A stretch of DNA of 64,000 nucleotides from Marinilabiliaceae bacterium (GCA_021443545.1 JABUTU010000037.1:1-64000); one strand, 5' to 3'. Positions 1-9,075 are shown, counted from the stretch's first letter. Numbers and translations are program-made. The notes: generated by a model not told the origin, from the sequence alone.

Positions 1-913
1 TGAATGTGAAAGCCTCTTCATCGCCTTCGCCGTAGTGAATAGGTATAGTCCATTGTCCATGTTCGATATAACGACCTATTCCTATTTGGCAACCTTCTTC
101 GCTTAAGCCCACTTGTGCGAGAAGATTATCATCGATTACAGTCTCAGGCGTAACCTCTACGGCAAGGGTGGGAAAAAGTTTTTTGTATTTTTTCCAAAAA
201 TAGGCGTTAGACCAATGGGTAGGCATTGCAAAAAGGTAGTAGTTGTCAGCGTTGCTCTCAGGAGTGGTATAACCTCCGTTAGGAATACTACCAAGGTTTA
301 GTTGTGAGAGGTAGTCTTCTACCTTTCCTCCTGTCTCCACTTCAATGTATTCATCATCATTCCAATTGCATACCATTCTTTCAGACTCTTTGTTCTTTAT
401 CATGTAGACGGGATTCTTCTGGAATCTGATTTGATTTATGCGGGCTAACTTGCCAAAACCAAGGTTGGTCCTGGGCTCGTTATTAAGAATATTGGCAAAC
501 TTATCTTTGTTGCTATTGATAACATTGAAAATATTATCACCATCCTTAACTGTGACATAACTCTTTGGTTCCCCACCTGTTTTTGCTAACTCCTCCCACA
601 TTAGCCATTCATCATCTTCCGCAGGTGCCAAAACCGTATACTTACTCTCATCCAAGTCTTCTTCTTTTGTTATCTCATTTGAGTCTCCCCCTGTCTTCAG
701 ATAGATCTTACCATCTGAAACATTGAATGTTGTCTCTGCAGTAATACTCACCGTGCCATAAACGTAACTAAAAGGTTTATAAGACCCAGATAGCTTATCA
801 TGGTAGAGGTATGTGTAGTTGCTGTTTGCTTCATAACTAACATCCTCTTGGGCTTTGCCTACACTTGATATCGCTACCAAGAAGAATAAAAACAAAAGAA
901 TTGATTTGTTCAT
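1..913 (-). CDS. secreted protein of unknown function, C-terminus beyond the left edge
   Basis: I read this frame directly: it is open from an ATG at 913-911 to the window edge, at least 304 codons with no stop. It begins MNKSILLFLFFLVAISSVGKAQ, a short Lys-containing n-region, a hydrophobic core and a small-residue cleavage region, so it is exported by a Sec signal peptide; no lipobox Cys follows. AAAGGA lies a few bases upstream of the ATG as a possible ribosome binding site. The mature part is acidic and polar, with aromatic-rich stretches that look like extracellular beta structure. I recognise no catalytic motif or named domain and assign no function. The upstream 500 bases carry a possible promoter near 1352 and a hairpin, which would give the mRNA a long leader. 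Confidence 0.75.
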   Translation of the reverse strand, partial: MNKSILLFLFFLVAISSVGKAQEDVSYEANSNYTYLYHDKLSGSYKPFSYVYGTVSITAETTFNVSDGKIYLKTGGDSNEITKEEDLDESKYTVLAPAEDDEWLMWEELAKTGGEPKSYVTVKDGDNIFNVINSNKDKFANILNNEPRTNLGFGKLARINQIRFQKNPVYMIKNKESERMVCNWNDDEYIEVETGGKVEDYLSQLNLGSIPNGGYTTPESNADNYYLFAMPTHWSNAYFWKKYKKLFPTLAVEVTPETVIDDNLLAQVGLSEEGCQIGIGRYIEHGQWTIPIHYGEGDEEAFTF

Positions 914-1171
914 AATTAGATCCTTTAGTATTATTAATTATTGGTTATCTACAATTTTAATCATGCGACAAAGATAAATAAAAATATACACTATGTTATC
1001 TATTGGTAAAAAATTTTTATTGAGTTCGCGAGACATACATTCGATTAAATTCGTAATTTTATGCAATTTTGCAGTAAATTCCGAATAGGATTGCGTTGAT
1101 TGTCTTTAATTTGTTGTTGAAATTTACTGAGAAGAAGTGGAGCATAGAGGATTTTCCGTTTTTTTATAACA

Positions 1172-1210
1172 AAGCGTGCCGACACGCCACTCCGGCGCAT
1201 CAGCACGCTT
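1172..1210. repeat. compound hairpin, two stacked stems
   Basis: The outer arms AAGCGTGC (1172-1179) and GCACGCTT (1203-1210) are exact complements. Inside, CGCC (1185-1188) and GGCG (1194-1197) pair around the loop ACTCC. A symmetric 5+5 internal loop (CGACA / CATCA) separates the stems. No U-tract follows on either strand, so it is not a standard intrinsic terminator. It is far more GC-rich than its surroundings. It could be a structured 5' leader or small RNA. Confidence 0.6.
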
Positions 1211-1351
1211 GTATCTTCAATTCCGCAAAATTTTTGCTAACGAAAGGTTCTGTAGCTTGCTTATAATCAGCGAGTTCACACCCACCTCATTATAAATATA
1301 TTTTGTGATTTATTAATGTTCATTTTCGTAAATACTTTTGTTCTTCGGGTG

Positions 1352-1384
1352 CAAATATGCGAAAAATTCCAAATGGAGCGACAA
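1352..1384 (-). promoter_or_regulatory. leftward promoter, weak match
   Basis: On the minus strand CATATTTG (1359-1352) matches TAnnTTTG at seven of eight positions, with TTG at 1384-1382 and a 22-base spacer. The bases after the box read CACCCG, as in three other promoters of this window. Transcription would run left toward the hairpin and the secreted-protein gene. Confidence 0.45.
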
Positions 1385-1411
1385 GGTGGGGGAAATGAAG
1401 AAAAGTTTCCC

Positions 1412-2107
1412 CTAATTGAAAAAGATTTCGCGTAGGTGGCGGAAACCATCGCGGATGGTTTTTAGGTGCGACTCTTCCCCTTCAGAGCGAAGGTCGTTGC
1501 GGAGCGTGACAGGGATTTGTGCTATCTGGCAGCCAGTCATGACGGCTTTTCCAATCATCTCGGAGGCAAATTCCATTCCGGATGCCTTACATAGCTTGGA
1601 TAGCTCTTGCCAATTCTGTCTTGAGATGGCTCTCATACCACAATGGAAGTCACGTATATCAGTACGATATTTCAAGCGTCCCATCAGCGAAAGGAGAGGA
1701 ACACCGAAATACCGATGACTCCAGGGCATTGCGCCCTTATGGATGTTATGCAGGCGATTGCCTATCACCATGTCACACTCTCCATTCTCTATCTGCCGAA
1801 ACATGGCAGTGGCCTCTTTTAGGTCGTAGCTCCCATCGGCATCTGCCATGATGATAACATCACCTCGTGCCGCATCCAGTCCACCCCGCAATGCATTGCC
1901 ATAACCGATATCCTCAATCATGATGCAACGGGCACCCTCTTGTGTCGCGTACTCCACAGACCTGTCGCGACTCCCATTGTCAGCCACAACGACCTCGTAG
2001 TCGTTAGCATCAACGTCGGCAAGTCGTGCCATGTCGTGAGCGTCATGTATGACAGAGCGAATAGCCGACTCCTCATTGAGGCATGGTATGACGATGGATA
2101 GTCTCAT
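1412..2107 (-). CDS. family 2 glycosyltransferase, polyprenyl-phosphate sugar synthase type
   Basis: The 231-residue protein starts MRLSIVIPCLNEE, the GT-A nucleotide-binding start, with VADNGSRDRS near residue 41 and the metal-binding MADADGS near residue 90. Size and motifs fit the dolichyl/undecaprenyl-phosphate glycosyltransferase branch (DPM1-like) of GT2, which moves a sugar from a nucleotide donor to a lipid phosphate at the cytoplasmic face. There are no C-terminal membrane segments, so it is the short soluble form. Its ATG overlaps the stop of the upstream membrane-protein gene by 4 bases (ATGA), indicating translational coupling and suggesting that the partner uses or flips the lipid-linked sugar. 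The sugar cannot be told from sequence. Confidence 0.85.
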   Translation of the reverse strand: MRLSIVIPCLNEESAIRSVIHDAHDMARLADVDANDYEVVVADNGSRDRSVEYATQEGARCIMIEDIGYGNALRGGLDAARGDVIIMADADGSYDLKEATAMFRQIENGECDMVIGNRLHNIHKGAMPWSHRYFGVPLLSLMGRLKYRTDIRDFHCGMRAISRQNWQELSKLCKASGMEFASEMIGKAVMTGCQIAQIPVTLRNDLRSEGEESHLKTIRDGFRHLREIFFN

Positions 2108-3402
2108 TTTTTACTGCTTTTGTTAGCAGGAGCTGCTGATTGTCCTATAAAGCAAATCGTGAGAATAGCAAAAACAGGAATAGCGAGAGCTCTGTATGTG
2201 AAATAATTATGAAGGTATGAGTGGTTGCTTAGTATGAGATAGCGAATGAAGGGCATCAAAGCAAGAACTAACATCAGGGTGATAAATGGGATATTCATCT
2301 TCCGTCGGTTATAATAAATGTAGAAAAGAGCACATCCGATTATCAGAAAGGCTATGATAACCATACTCCACGAGACGCGTTCTGTCCCCCCCATGATGAC
2401 GGATAGGTTAGCAGGTATGGAACTGAAGAATAGTTCGATTGTCGACATAGGGGTGTCGACCTCACCTCCGACACGTACGCTGGCAGCCTCGATGGCATTC
2501 AGAATCCTATTTTCGCCCATTGCGAGAGAGGCTAAGCCCCACTTAGATAGGAATGTGACAAGGTATGCTGTTCCCCACACAATTGTCTTTTTTGCCATGG
2601 CAAGCAGTTCAGAGCGAAGGTCAAGGAGCTCCCCCTTTCGCTGTCGTATGGCCAACAAAAGAGCAATAGGAAGAGCCAAAGTGAGCAGTTCGCATGTGAG
2701 AATATCGAAGAAGGCGATAAGAGTGCCACTCACAATCCAGACGGAGAGACTTTCGTTTGCCTTGTGAATGTGCGTTATGCAGTACAGCACTATAGGAAGA
2801 GCCACAAGCATAGCTAACTCAAATTCGAAAGACAACCGTATATTCCAGAACTGGACAGCGATTAGAGAAACCACAAATAAGATGGCAATCAGAGAGTTGC
2901 CAGTCTTGAAAAGACGATAGCATATCAGAGCAATCAGCAAGAGAGATATCAGGAATAGAATGCTGCGAATATGTTGTATGTCGGTTAATAGGTGCATAGT
3001 TCGCAGGAAAATAGCACCGCCATGCCAATAGCGGGAGTAATCAGTATTGGGTGCAAAGCCATCCTTGATATTCTTGTATAGACCATAGTTTTCGCCGTAG
3101 TCCTTTGTTCCGTCATTGCCATCGTAGTATTTAGAGTCGAGAGCAGCAACAAAAGGGTTGGGGGCTGACATATTCCACATCACACCAATCTCGACAACGT
3201 CAGCATAGTTGTCGATTGTTGTATTATAATGAGAGCCATCAGCGGTCTCTTGAGGGGGTGACTTTTTGTATGAGATGGCGCTGGAGAGAGCGTTTTTATA
3301 GAGAGCACTTTGAGGAATGAGCGCAGACAAAGTCAAAGCACCAAACAGAATCAGAAGAGTCTCTACATAGATTAGCAGATATTTTAGCAGATATTTAACC
3401 AT
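2104..3402 (-). CDS. polytopic membrane protein, possible GT-C-like partner of the adjacent glycosyltransferase
   Basis: 432 residues. A first membrane helix (about residues 8-30) is followed by a large polar, Tyr/Asp-rich segment to about residue 130, and then about nine hydrophobic helices to a Lys-rich end (PANKSSKK). One long external loop after helix 1 followed by many helices is the layout of GT-C glycosyltransferases and related lipid-linked-sugar enzymes. I see no decisive motif, so the family is inference. The ATGA overlap with the polyprenyl-phosphate glycosyltransferase supports a joint role in modifying a surface glycan, lipid or protein. A consensus promoter lies at 3427-3454. 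Confidence 0.6.
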   Translation of the reverse strand: MVKYLLKYLLIYVETLLILFGALTLSALIPQSALYKNALSSAISYKKSPPQETADGSHYNTTIDNYADVVEIGVMWNMSAPNPFVAALDSKYYDGNDGTKDYGENYGLYKNIKDGFAPNTDYSRYWHGGAIFLRTMHLLTDIQHIRSILFLISLLLIALICYRLFKTGNSLIAILFVVSLIAVQFWNIRLSFEFELAMLVALPIVLYCITHIHKANESLSVWIVSGTLIAFFDILTCELLTLALPIALLLAIRQRKGELLDLRSELLAMAKKTIVWGTAYLVTFLSKWGLASLAMGENRILNAIEAASVRVGGEVDTPMSTIELFFSSIPANLSVIMGGTERVSWSMVIIAFLIIGCALFYIYYNRRKMNIPFITLMLVLALMPFIRYLILSNHSYLHNYFTYRALAIPVFAILTICFIGQSAAPANKSSKK

Positions 3403-3426
3403 ATTACATCCGTTATATCAGGCGTG

Positions 3427-3454
3427 CAAATATAATTAATTTTTATATACCCAA
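3427..3454 (-). promoter_or_regulatory. promoter of the membrane protein/glycosyltransferase pair
   Basis: TATATTTG on the minus strand (3434-3427) matches TAnnTTTG exactly, with TTG at 3454-3452 and a 17-base spacer. It lies about 25 bases upstream of the ATG at 3402. Confidence 0.6.
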
Positions 3455-3569
3455 TTATGAGTAGCTTAAGGGGGGATTGCTATAGATTGAAAGTAGAGAG
3501 AAAGTGTATAACTTCCCTTAATTCATAACTTTTAACTAAAGATATACAAATAGAAAAGTAAAGTTGAAC

Positions 3570-3577
3570 TATCTTTG
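3570..3577 (+). promoter_or_regulatory. -7 box of typA
   Basis: TATCTTTG is an exact TAnnTTTG match 29 bases upstream of the typA ATG. I see no good TTG at the usual distance. Confidence 0.5.
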
Positions 3578-3606
3578 CGCCTCATAAAGAACAATAACGT
3601 AGAACA

Positions 3607-5415
3607 ATGACGAAATTACGTAACGTAGCAATTATTGCTCACGTCGACCATGGAAAGACAACACTTGTTGATAAGATGTTGCATGCGGGCAAGCTTTTTC
3701 GCGACAATCAGAAGGTGGGAGATCTTTTGATGGATAATAATGAGTTGGAGAGAGAGCGAGGCATAACGATTCTTGCAAAGAACTGTGCAGTAAATTGGAA
3801 GGATTATAAGATTAATATCATTGATACTCCGGGTCACTCTGACTTTGGAGGCGAGGTAGAGCGTGTGCTCAACATGGCGGATGGGGTTCTGCTTCTTGTA
3901 GATGCCTTTGAGGGACCTATGCCTCAGACGCGATTTGTCCTTCAGAAAGCTATTCAGCTTGGTTTGAAGCCTGTCGTTGTCATTAACAAAGTCGACAAGC
4001 CAAACTGCCGACCAGAAGAGGTTCATGAGAAGGTGTTCGACCTTATGTTTGCGCTTGATGCGACAGAGGAGCAACTTGACTTCACAACCATTTATGGTTC
4101 AGCCAAGAATGGTTGGATGTCGACGGACTGGAAGAAGCAAACTGACAATATAGATGCAGTTTTTGAGACTATCATTGAGAATATACCAGAGCCGAGGGTG
4201 AATGACGGAACAGTCCAGATGTTGATAACATCGTTGGAGTATTCCAACTATACAGGTCGTATTGCCATTGGTCGTGTCACTCGTGGAGAGCTCCGCACAA
4301 ATATGGACATCAGTCTGTGCAAGCGTGATGGTCGCATAGTCAAGATGCGTATCAAGGATCTCTATCTCTACGATGGTATGGGTAAGGTTAAGACGGATGT
4401 GGTTCCTTGTGGGGAGATATGTGCCATAGTCGGACTTGAAGGCTTTGAGATTGGCGATACTATTGCTGATTCCATCAATCCAGAGCCACTGCCAGCGATA
4501 GCTATTGATGAGCCGACTATGTCGATGCTCTTCACAATCAATAACTCGCCCTTCTTTGGCAAGGATGGAAAATTTGTCACCTCTCGTCATATCAAGGATC
4601 GTCTCGACCGTGAGTTGGAGAAGAACTTGGCATTGCGTGTTGAGCCTACCGATTCGGCTGATTCATGGAATGTCTTTGGACGTGGTGTTCTTCACCTTTC
4701 GGTGCTCATCGAGACGATGCGCCGAGAAGGCTATGAGCTGCAGGTGGGTCAACCTCAGGTCATCATAAAGGAGATTGACGGACAGAAATGTGAGCCTATC
4801 GAGGAGTTGACGATAGATCTCCCTGAGGAGTATTCCGGGAAAGCTATCGAGATGGTGACACAGCGAAAGGGTGAGCTTGTCAATATGGAGCGTAGGGGCG
4901 ACCGAATACATCAGGATTTCAAGATACCATCACGAGGCATCATAGGTCTTCGTTCCAATATGCTGACAGCGACAGCAGGTGAGGCAGTCATAGCCCATCG
5001 TCTGCTGGGTTTTGAACCTTGGAAAGGTGCCATCGAGAAACGTACAACAGGCGCACTCATTGCCATGGAGGGCGGAACAGCATTTGCCTATGCTATCAAC
5101 AAGCTCCAGGATCGTGGTACATTCTTCATATCACCACAGGAGGAGGTCTATGCAGGTCAGGTCGTAGGTGAGAATACTCGCGAAGGCGATATTGTTCTGA
5201 ATGTGACCAAGTCGAAGAAACTAACCAACATGCGAGCAAGTGGCTCTGATGATGCTGTTCATATAGCACCACCGAGAGTATTCTCCCTTGAAGAGGCTTT
5301 AGAGTATATTCAGGAAGATGAGTACGTTGAGGTGACTCCTCACGCTATGCGACTTCGTAAGATTCTTCTTAATGAAGTCGACCGTAAGCGAGTGGCAAAG
5401 CGCGAGAACGATTAA
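3607..5415 (+). CDS. typA: ribosome-associated translational GTPase TypA/BipA
   Basis: 602 residues, normal TypA length. The G1 loop AHVDHGKT is at residues 11-18, the switch region carries ELERERGITI, G3 is DTPGHSDFGGEV and G4 is NKVDKPN. The rest fits the EF-G-like beta-barrel, domains III and V, and the TypA-specific C-terminal domain ending in a basic tail. TypA binds the 70S ribosome at the factor site and helps late 50S assembly and growth under stress or cold. The gene is monocistronic, with its own -7 box and a strong terminator 19 bases after the stop; the next gene is convergent. Confidence 0.97.
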   Translation: MTKLRNVAIIAHVDHGKTTLVDKMLHAGKLFRDNQKVGDLLMDNNELERERGITILAKNCAVNWKDYKINIIDTPGHSDFGGEVERVLNMADGVLLLVDAFEGPMPQTRFVLQKAIQLGLKPVVVINKVDKPNCRPEEVHEKVFDLMFALDATEEQLDFTTIYGSAKNGWMSTDWKKQTDNIDAVFETIIENIPEPRVNDGTVQMLITSLEYSNYTGRIAIGRVTRGELRTNMDISLCKRDGRIVKMRIKDLYLYDGMGKVKTDVVPCGEICAIVGLEGFEIGDTIADSINPEPLPAIAIDEPTMSMLFTINNSPFFGKDGKFVTSRHIKDRLDRELEKNLALRVEPTDSADSWNVFGRGVLHLSVLIETMRREGYELQVGQPQVIIKEIDGQKCEPIEELTIDLPEEYSGKAIEMVTQRKGELVNMERRGDRIHQDFKIPSRGIIGLRSNMLTATAGEAVIAHRLLGFEPWKGAIEKRTTGALIAMEGGTAFAYAINKLQDRGTFFISPQEEVYAGQVVGENTREGDIVLNVTKSKKLTNMRASGSDDAVHIAPPRVFSLEEALEYIQEDEYVEVTPHAMRLRKILLNEVDRKRVAKREND

Positions 5416-5433
5416 CTATATATAGAACGATAG

Positions 5434-5464
5434 AAAAAAGCAGTCTTGAGCAGGCTGCTTTTTT
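5434..5464. terminator. bidirectional intrinsic terminator between typA and the CPBP gene
   Basis: AAAAAAGCAGTCT (5434-5446) pairs with AGGCTGCTTTTTT (5452-5464) through 13 base pairs with one G-U, around the loop TGAGC. A-tract on one side and T-tract on the other let it stop transcription both ways, which suits the convergent genes. Confidence 0.9.
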
Positions 5465-5533
5465 TATCCCATAGAGGGTTACTGCTGAATTTATAACCCT
5501 CAAATCGTCAAAAGAGTAGTATAGAAATCTGGA

Positions 5534-6400
5534 CTATGGTTGTTCCAGTTTTGTCTTGTTATAAAACCCATTCATAGCAAATGAAAGAAGAATCACACCT
5601 ATGATGGGGATTATAACACCAGGGTTTTCAGTGGGTTGATTCATACTGTCCAAAGCTTCATTGCCTGCTGTTGCGAGTATGATAACAGCCACCAAGTTAT
5701 TTAGAGCGTGAGCGGCTATATTAACCCAAATATTTCTGCCGCAATGATAGAGGAAACCGAGAACAATGCCCAAAATGAGGCGTGGCAGAAATCCTGATGG
5801 TTCTACATGGATGATGCTGAAGACAGTCGAAGTGATAAGTATAGTAGCTGTCGGGCTTTTTGTATTGGCAAGAACGATATTCTGCAGAGTGCCACGGAAG
5901 AATATCTCCTCAACAACTGCAGGCAGGATGGATACTATGAATACAGAGACAGCGAAGTGTAGTATGGTATCTGTTTGTACTAACTTATTAACCATCTCTG
6001 AGTATCTCTGACTCATTTCGAATATGGCATTCCAGCAATCCCAATCCTTGCAAATCGTCTGATTAATCCATGCCGACCAAGTGACCAAAGGCTGACAGAG
6101 TATGATTGTTGCGATTCCGAGAAGCCATGCTCTTCCAGAGGGTGGCGTAATTCTGTCAATCTTCAAAAGTTCTGTGAAACTACCTGTTATCCACCATGAC
6201 ATGTAGAATGCTGGGAAGGCAAACAATATGATAGTTGATATGGTCTGAGCTAAGACTACAGATGGATAGCTATCTATGGGGTAGCCACACCATCTCAACA
6301 GAAAAAATAAGTTTATGCTGCTGAGTATGACTAATATTAAGCATATACACGTGCAGAGGATAAGACGCAGTGACGTTAAGGGCGTTATAGGTCGTTTCAT
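5534..6400 (-). CDS. CPBP (CAAX-like/Abi) family intramembrane metalloprotease
   Basis: 288 residues with about eight hydrophobic segments. The family's active-site motifs are present: EExxxR as EEIFFR at residues 164-169, a histidine motif (HVEPSG) about 30 residues later, and HALNN near residue 217. CPBP proteins are membrane-embedded Glu/His metalloproteases; bacterial members act in protein processing, bacteriocin immunity or membrane homeostasis, and the substrate here is unknown. The ATG overlaps the end of the upstream CtpA-type gene by 4 bases (6397-6400), so the two proteases and the HU/SPOR gene form one leftward operon. Confidence 0.9.
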   Translation of the reverse strand: MKRPITPLTSLRLILCTCICLILVILSSINLFFLLRWCGYPIDSYPSVVLAQTISTIILFAFPAFYMSWWITGSFTELLKIDRITPPSGRAWLLGIATIILCQPLVTWSAWINQTICKDWDCWNAIFEMSQRYSEMVNKLVQTDTILHFAVSVFIVSILPAVVEEIFFRGTLQNIVLANTKSPTATILITSTVFSIIHVEPSGFLPRLILGIVLGFLYHCGRNIWVNIAAHALNNLVAVIILATAGNEALDSMNQPTENPGVIIPIIGVILLSFAMNGFYNKTKLEQP

Positions 6401-8115
6401 TCTGTCTCCTTTGTTGCTCTTGGTTTATCTCCTGCATGACTCTCCACAGTGCCATCAAGTAGTCCTCTGTATCGCTCCATATCATTGAGAACCTTCTTTG
6501 CCTCAGCCACCTCGATGTCGGATTTCAGGTTATACTCTATACCACCAGCGCGGTAGTATAGAGCTGTGATAATCTCGTTCTCTATGAGCTCGACAATCTC
6601 CTTTTTGTTTGTCATGAGATCCTTCTCAAGATTTGGTTTCATCTTTTCAGAGAGGGAGGTGAAGATATCGACGTTCTCATCGTAGTATTTATCTGCTTTG
6701 GCTGCCTTCTCAAGACTCTTTATAGCTTCGGAAGTACGGCTTTTATACTCGAAGCGGCGGAACGTTGGCACGTACTTGCAAAAGTCAGCAAAGTCATCAT
6801 CGGAGATGTGGAACGATTGGATGTTATCAATCTTCGGGTGTTTACGTAGGTATTTCAGAGCATAATGGAATGGTACATTGAAGGCTATGAGAGCGACGCT
6901 GACATTTGAATATCGTTCAGGCTCCATAGTGATGTCAGGCGAGATACCTCCACCATCGAAAACCTTTCTACCGTGAGCAGTCTTGAACTCCGACAGCAGT
7001 GAGTCGGGTACGTAGCCGACAGCTCCACTCTCGTCTCTATGCGAATAGTCAAGGGCCTGAATGCAACGACCCGAAGGAATATAGTATTTAGATGTTGTCA
7101 GTTTAATGGCGTTGTTGTATTCCAACTCGCGTGTTGTCTGAACAAGTCCTTTTCCGAAAGAGCGTTGACCGATGACAACGGCACGGTCGTGGTCTTGCAA
7201 GGCACCAGCAACAATCTCGCTTGCCGAGGCTGAGGCGCGATTGATGAGCACGACGAGGGGCATGACAGTGTCGACTGGGATGCGGGTCGCTGTGTAGCTA
7301 CGGTCGAGAGCATGTAAGCGACCCTTTGTATTCAGGATTAGAGAGCCCTTAGGGACGAATAGGTTGACCATCTTGAGGGCCTCGTCAAGTAGTCCGCCCG
7401 GATTGCTTCGGAGGTCTATCACCATCTGCTTAGCACCCTGGCTGCGCAGATTCTTGAAGGCTTTCTCGACTTCGTTGCAACAATTAGCGGTGAAGCTTGT
7501 CAGCAAAATATATCCCGTCGTTTCATCAAGCATGCCACTATAAGGGACTGCGTTGAGTTGAATTGTCTTACGATGGACAGTCACGTCTATGGTCTTGCCA
7601 TCACGAATAACCTTAATCTTGACGTCGGTATCGGGTTTGCCTCTCAGCAGCTCGCTTACCTGGCTGACACTCTTATTCTGAACATCAACGCCACCCACCT
7701 CAACGAATAGGTCGCCTGGTCTCAAACCAGCCTGGTGGGCAGGCAGATTGGGATATATCTCACGAATCATGATGTATTGTGACGTATCCGACATCTGAAC
7801 GATAGAGCCTACGCCACCATACTCACCTGTTGTCTGGAGCTTGAAGTCGTCCATATCCTCCTCAGCGATGAAAGTCGTGTAGGGGTCGAGTGACGACAGC
7901 ATATTGTCGGCAGCTGTGCGTATCAGCTTTTTGGAATCTACTTCATCGACGTAAGAAAGGTTGAGTTCTTTGAAGAGGGAGAAGAATATATCGAGATTTT
8001 TAACTACCTCAAAATTGCGTTTGTCGCCTTTGAAAGCGAGCAGAAGGCCAACGACGAATACCGCTATGACAGATGCTATAGCGTAGTTGGTAGTCTTGCG
8101 GGAAGATTGTTTCAT
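6397..8115 (-). CDS. ctpA: S41 family C-terminal processing protease (CtpA/Prc type)
   Basis: I use the ATG at 8115 (MKQSSRKTTNY, 572 residues), since starting at 8145 would overlap the upstream gene by 19 bases and put ten polar residues before the signal anchor. An N-terminal helix (about residues 11-29) anchors the protein in the inner membrane with the rest in the periplasm. A PDZ domain follows (about 85-175: GGVGSI, LRPGDLF). The protease domain has the serine motif SASASEI and the lysine motif FGKG, the Ser/Lys dyad of S41. The C-terminal third is helical, as in the longer Bacteroidota CTPs. CTPs trim or degrade periplasmic proteins from their C-termini, often cell-wall enzymes. Confidence 0.93.
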   Translation of the reverse strand: MKQSSRKTTNYAIASVIAVFVVGLLLAFKGDKRNFEVVKNLDIFFSLFKELNLSYVDEVDSKKLIRTAADNMLSSLDPYTTFIAEEDMDDFKLQTTGEYGGVGSIVQMSDTSQYIMIREIYPNLPAHQAGLRPGDLFVEVGGVDVQNKSVSQVSELLRGKPDTDVKIKVIRDGKTIDVTVHRKTIQLNAVPYSGMLDETTGYILLTSFTANCCNEVEKAFKNLRSQGAKQMVIDLRSNPGGLLDEALKMVNLFVPKGSLILNTKGRLHALDRSYTATRIPVDTVMPLVVLINRASASASEIVAGALQDHDRAVVIGQRSFGKGLVQTTRELEYNNAIKLTTSKYYIPSGRCIQALDYSHRDESGAVGYVPDSLLSEFKTAHGRKVFDGGGISPDITMEPERYSNVSVALIAFNVPFHYALKYLRKHPKIDNIQSFHISDDDFADFCKYVPTFRRFEYKSRTSEAIKSLEKAAKADKYYDENVDIFTSLSEKMKPNLEKDLMTNKKEIVELIENEIITALYYRAGGIEYNLKSDIEVAEAKKVLNDMERYRGLLDGTVESHAGDKPRATKETE

Positions 8116-8126
8116 GTCACTGTGAA

Positions 8127-9059
8127 TTAATTTTGGAGAATCCATGCCTTCTCCATCCCTTTTATGCGGCGTATTGATTTATTATGAGTTGTTGCCTCTT
8201 CGCGTGTTGGGAATGAGGCGACGCTGATTCGTATGCGCTTGCTTTTGGATGTACGTACTTTAGAGAGACCCGTGATGCCCTGTTTCTCAAGCTCTGCAAT
8301 CTTTTTGTCAGCATCTCTGTCGGTAGTATAGCTTCCCACGATGATATGAAAAACAGGTTGCGATATATTGGAATCCGCTTCAGGCATCTCATCAGCGATG
8401 CTATAGCTGATATCCTCATCGGATGGATTGACTGGGGATGAAGATTCAGTTGTTGGCAGAGATATTATAGAAGCCTGTTCAGAGGAGAGGGTTCTAAGCG
8501 ATGAATCGCCGAGATACTGACCAAAGCATAGTAACGCAACAATCGTAGCAGCCCATCCTGACAGCTGACGGTGAATAGATACGGAGCGCCACACCTCGTC
8601 TCTCTTCAGTTCTTCACACTGAACCTTGCTTTGTTGAGGCAGAAGTCTTATGCTGATTGTCTGAAGTCCAAAACTATCAGGATTGTAGTTCGACTGTGGG
8701 TCAGCCATGAATACAATAACGTTATCCCTGTTGCTGGTCATCGAGCCAATCTGAGGTAAAGTCACCGTCTCGCCTTTGCGCAAGCGAGAGGTCAGAGAGT
8801 CGACGAACTCTTGTATTTTAGAATTAGCCTCTGCAAAACCGATTCGTTCATGCGTAGCAATACGGTTTGCTAAGAGCCCATCGTTATGCGATAGCAGGTT
8901 GTTGAAAACGACCTCCTTACGGGCTGGAGAGATTAGTCCAAGACGAATGTCAACAGCCGCATCCACAGTGTTAGTAACGAAAGCACCCAAACCAGGAACG
9001 ATTACACACTCGTGGTCGAAGAGCAGAAAGCTTATATGTTGTTCAATAGAAAGCATCAT
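8127..9059 (-). CDS. CCDC81-type HU-like domain protein with membrane helix and SPOR domain
   Basis: 310 residues in three parts. Residues 3-140 match the paired HU-like domains seen in Bacteroidota (HU-CCDC81): VPGLGAFVTN near 22 and KGETVTLPQIG near 95. A single membrane helix spans about 167-184. Residues 233-310 form a SPOR domain (FHIIVGSYTTDRDA, ending MEKAWILQN). SPOR domains bind denuded septal peptidoglycan, so the protein may link a cytoplasmic HU-like module, possibly nucleic-acid or protein binding, to the division-site wall. It heads an operon with a CtpA-type and a CPBP protease, suggesting a shared envelope role. An exact -7 box (TATCTTTG) lies at 9083-9076. Confidence 0.88.
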   Translation of the reverse strand: MMLSIEQHISFLLFDHECVIVPGLGAFVTNTVDAAVDIRLGLISPARKEVVFNNLLSHNDGLLANRIATHERIGFAEANSKIQEFVDSLTSRLRKGETVTLPQIGSMTSNRDNVIVFMADPQSNYNPDSFGLQTISIRLLPQQSKVQCEELKRDEVWRSVSIHRQLSGWAATIVALLCFGQYLGDSSLRTLSSEQASIISLPTTESSSPVNPSDEDISYSIADEMPEADSNISQPVFHIIVGSYTTDRDADKKIAELEKQGITGLSKVRTSKSKRIRISVASFPTREEATTHNKSIRRIKGMEKAWILQN

Positions 9060-9075
9060 TTTTATGTTTAGACCG

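Larger units (their letters stand above)
914..1411. other. 498-base noncoding region with a leader hairpin and a leftward promoter
   Basis: No convincing ORF lies here. The stretch next to the left-hand gene is A/T-rich. Farther right are a compound hairpin (1172-1210) and a leftward promoter-like sequence (1352-1384). If that promoter fires, it would make a leader of more than 400 bases for the secreted protein at 913, or a separate small RNA. The glycosyltransferase at 1412 ends at the right margin with no clear U-tract terminator, so read-through is another way the region could be transcribed. Confidence 0.5.

Noticed and set aside
3616..4590. Two frames opposite typA of about 150-160 codons
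   Set aside because: They mirror the codons of a highly conserved gene and show no domains.
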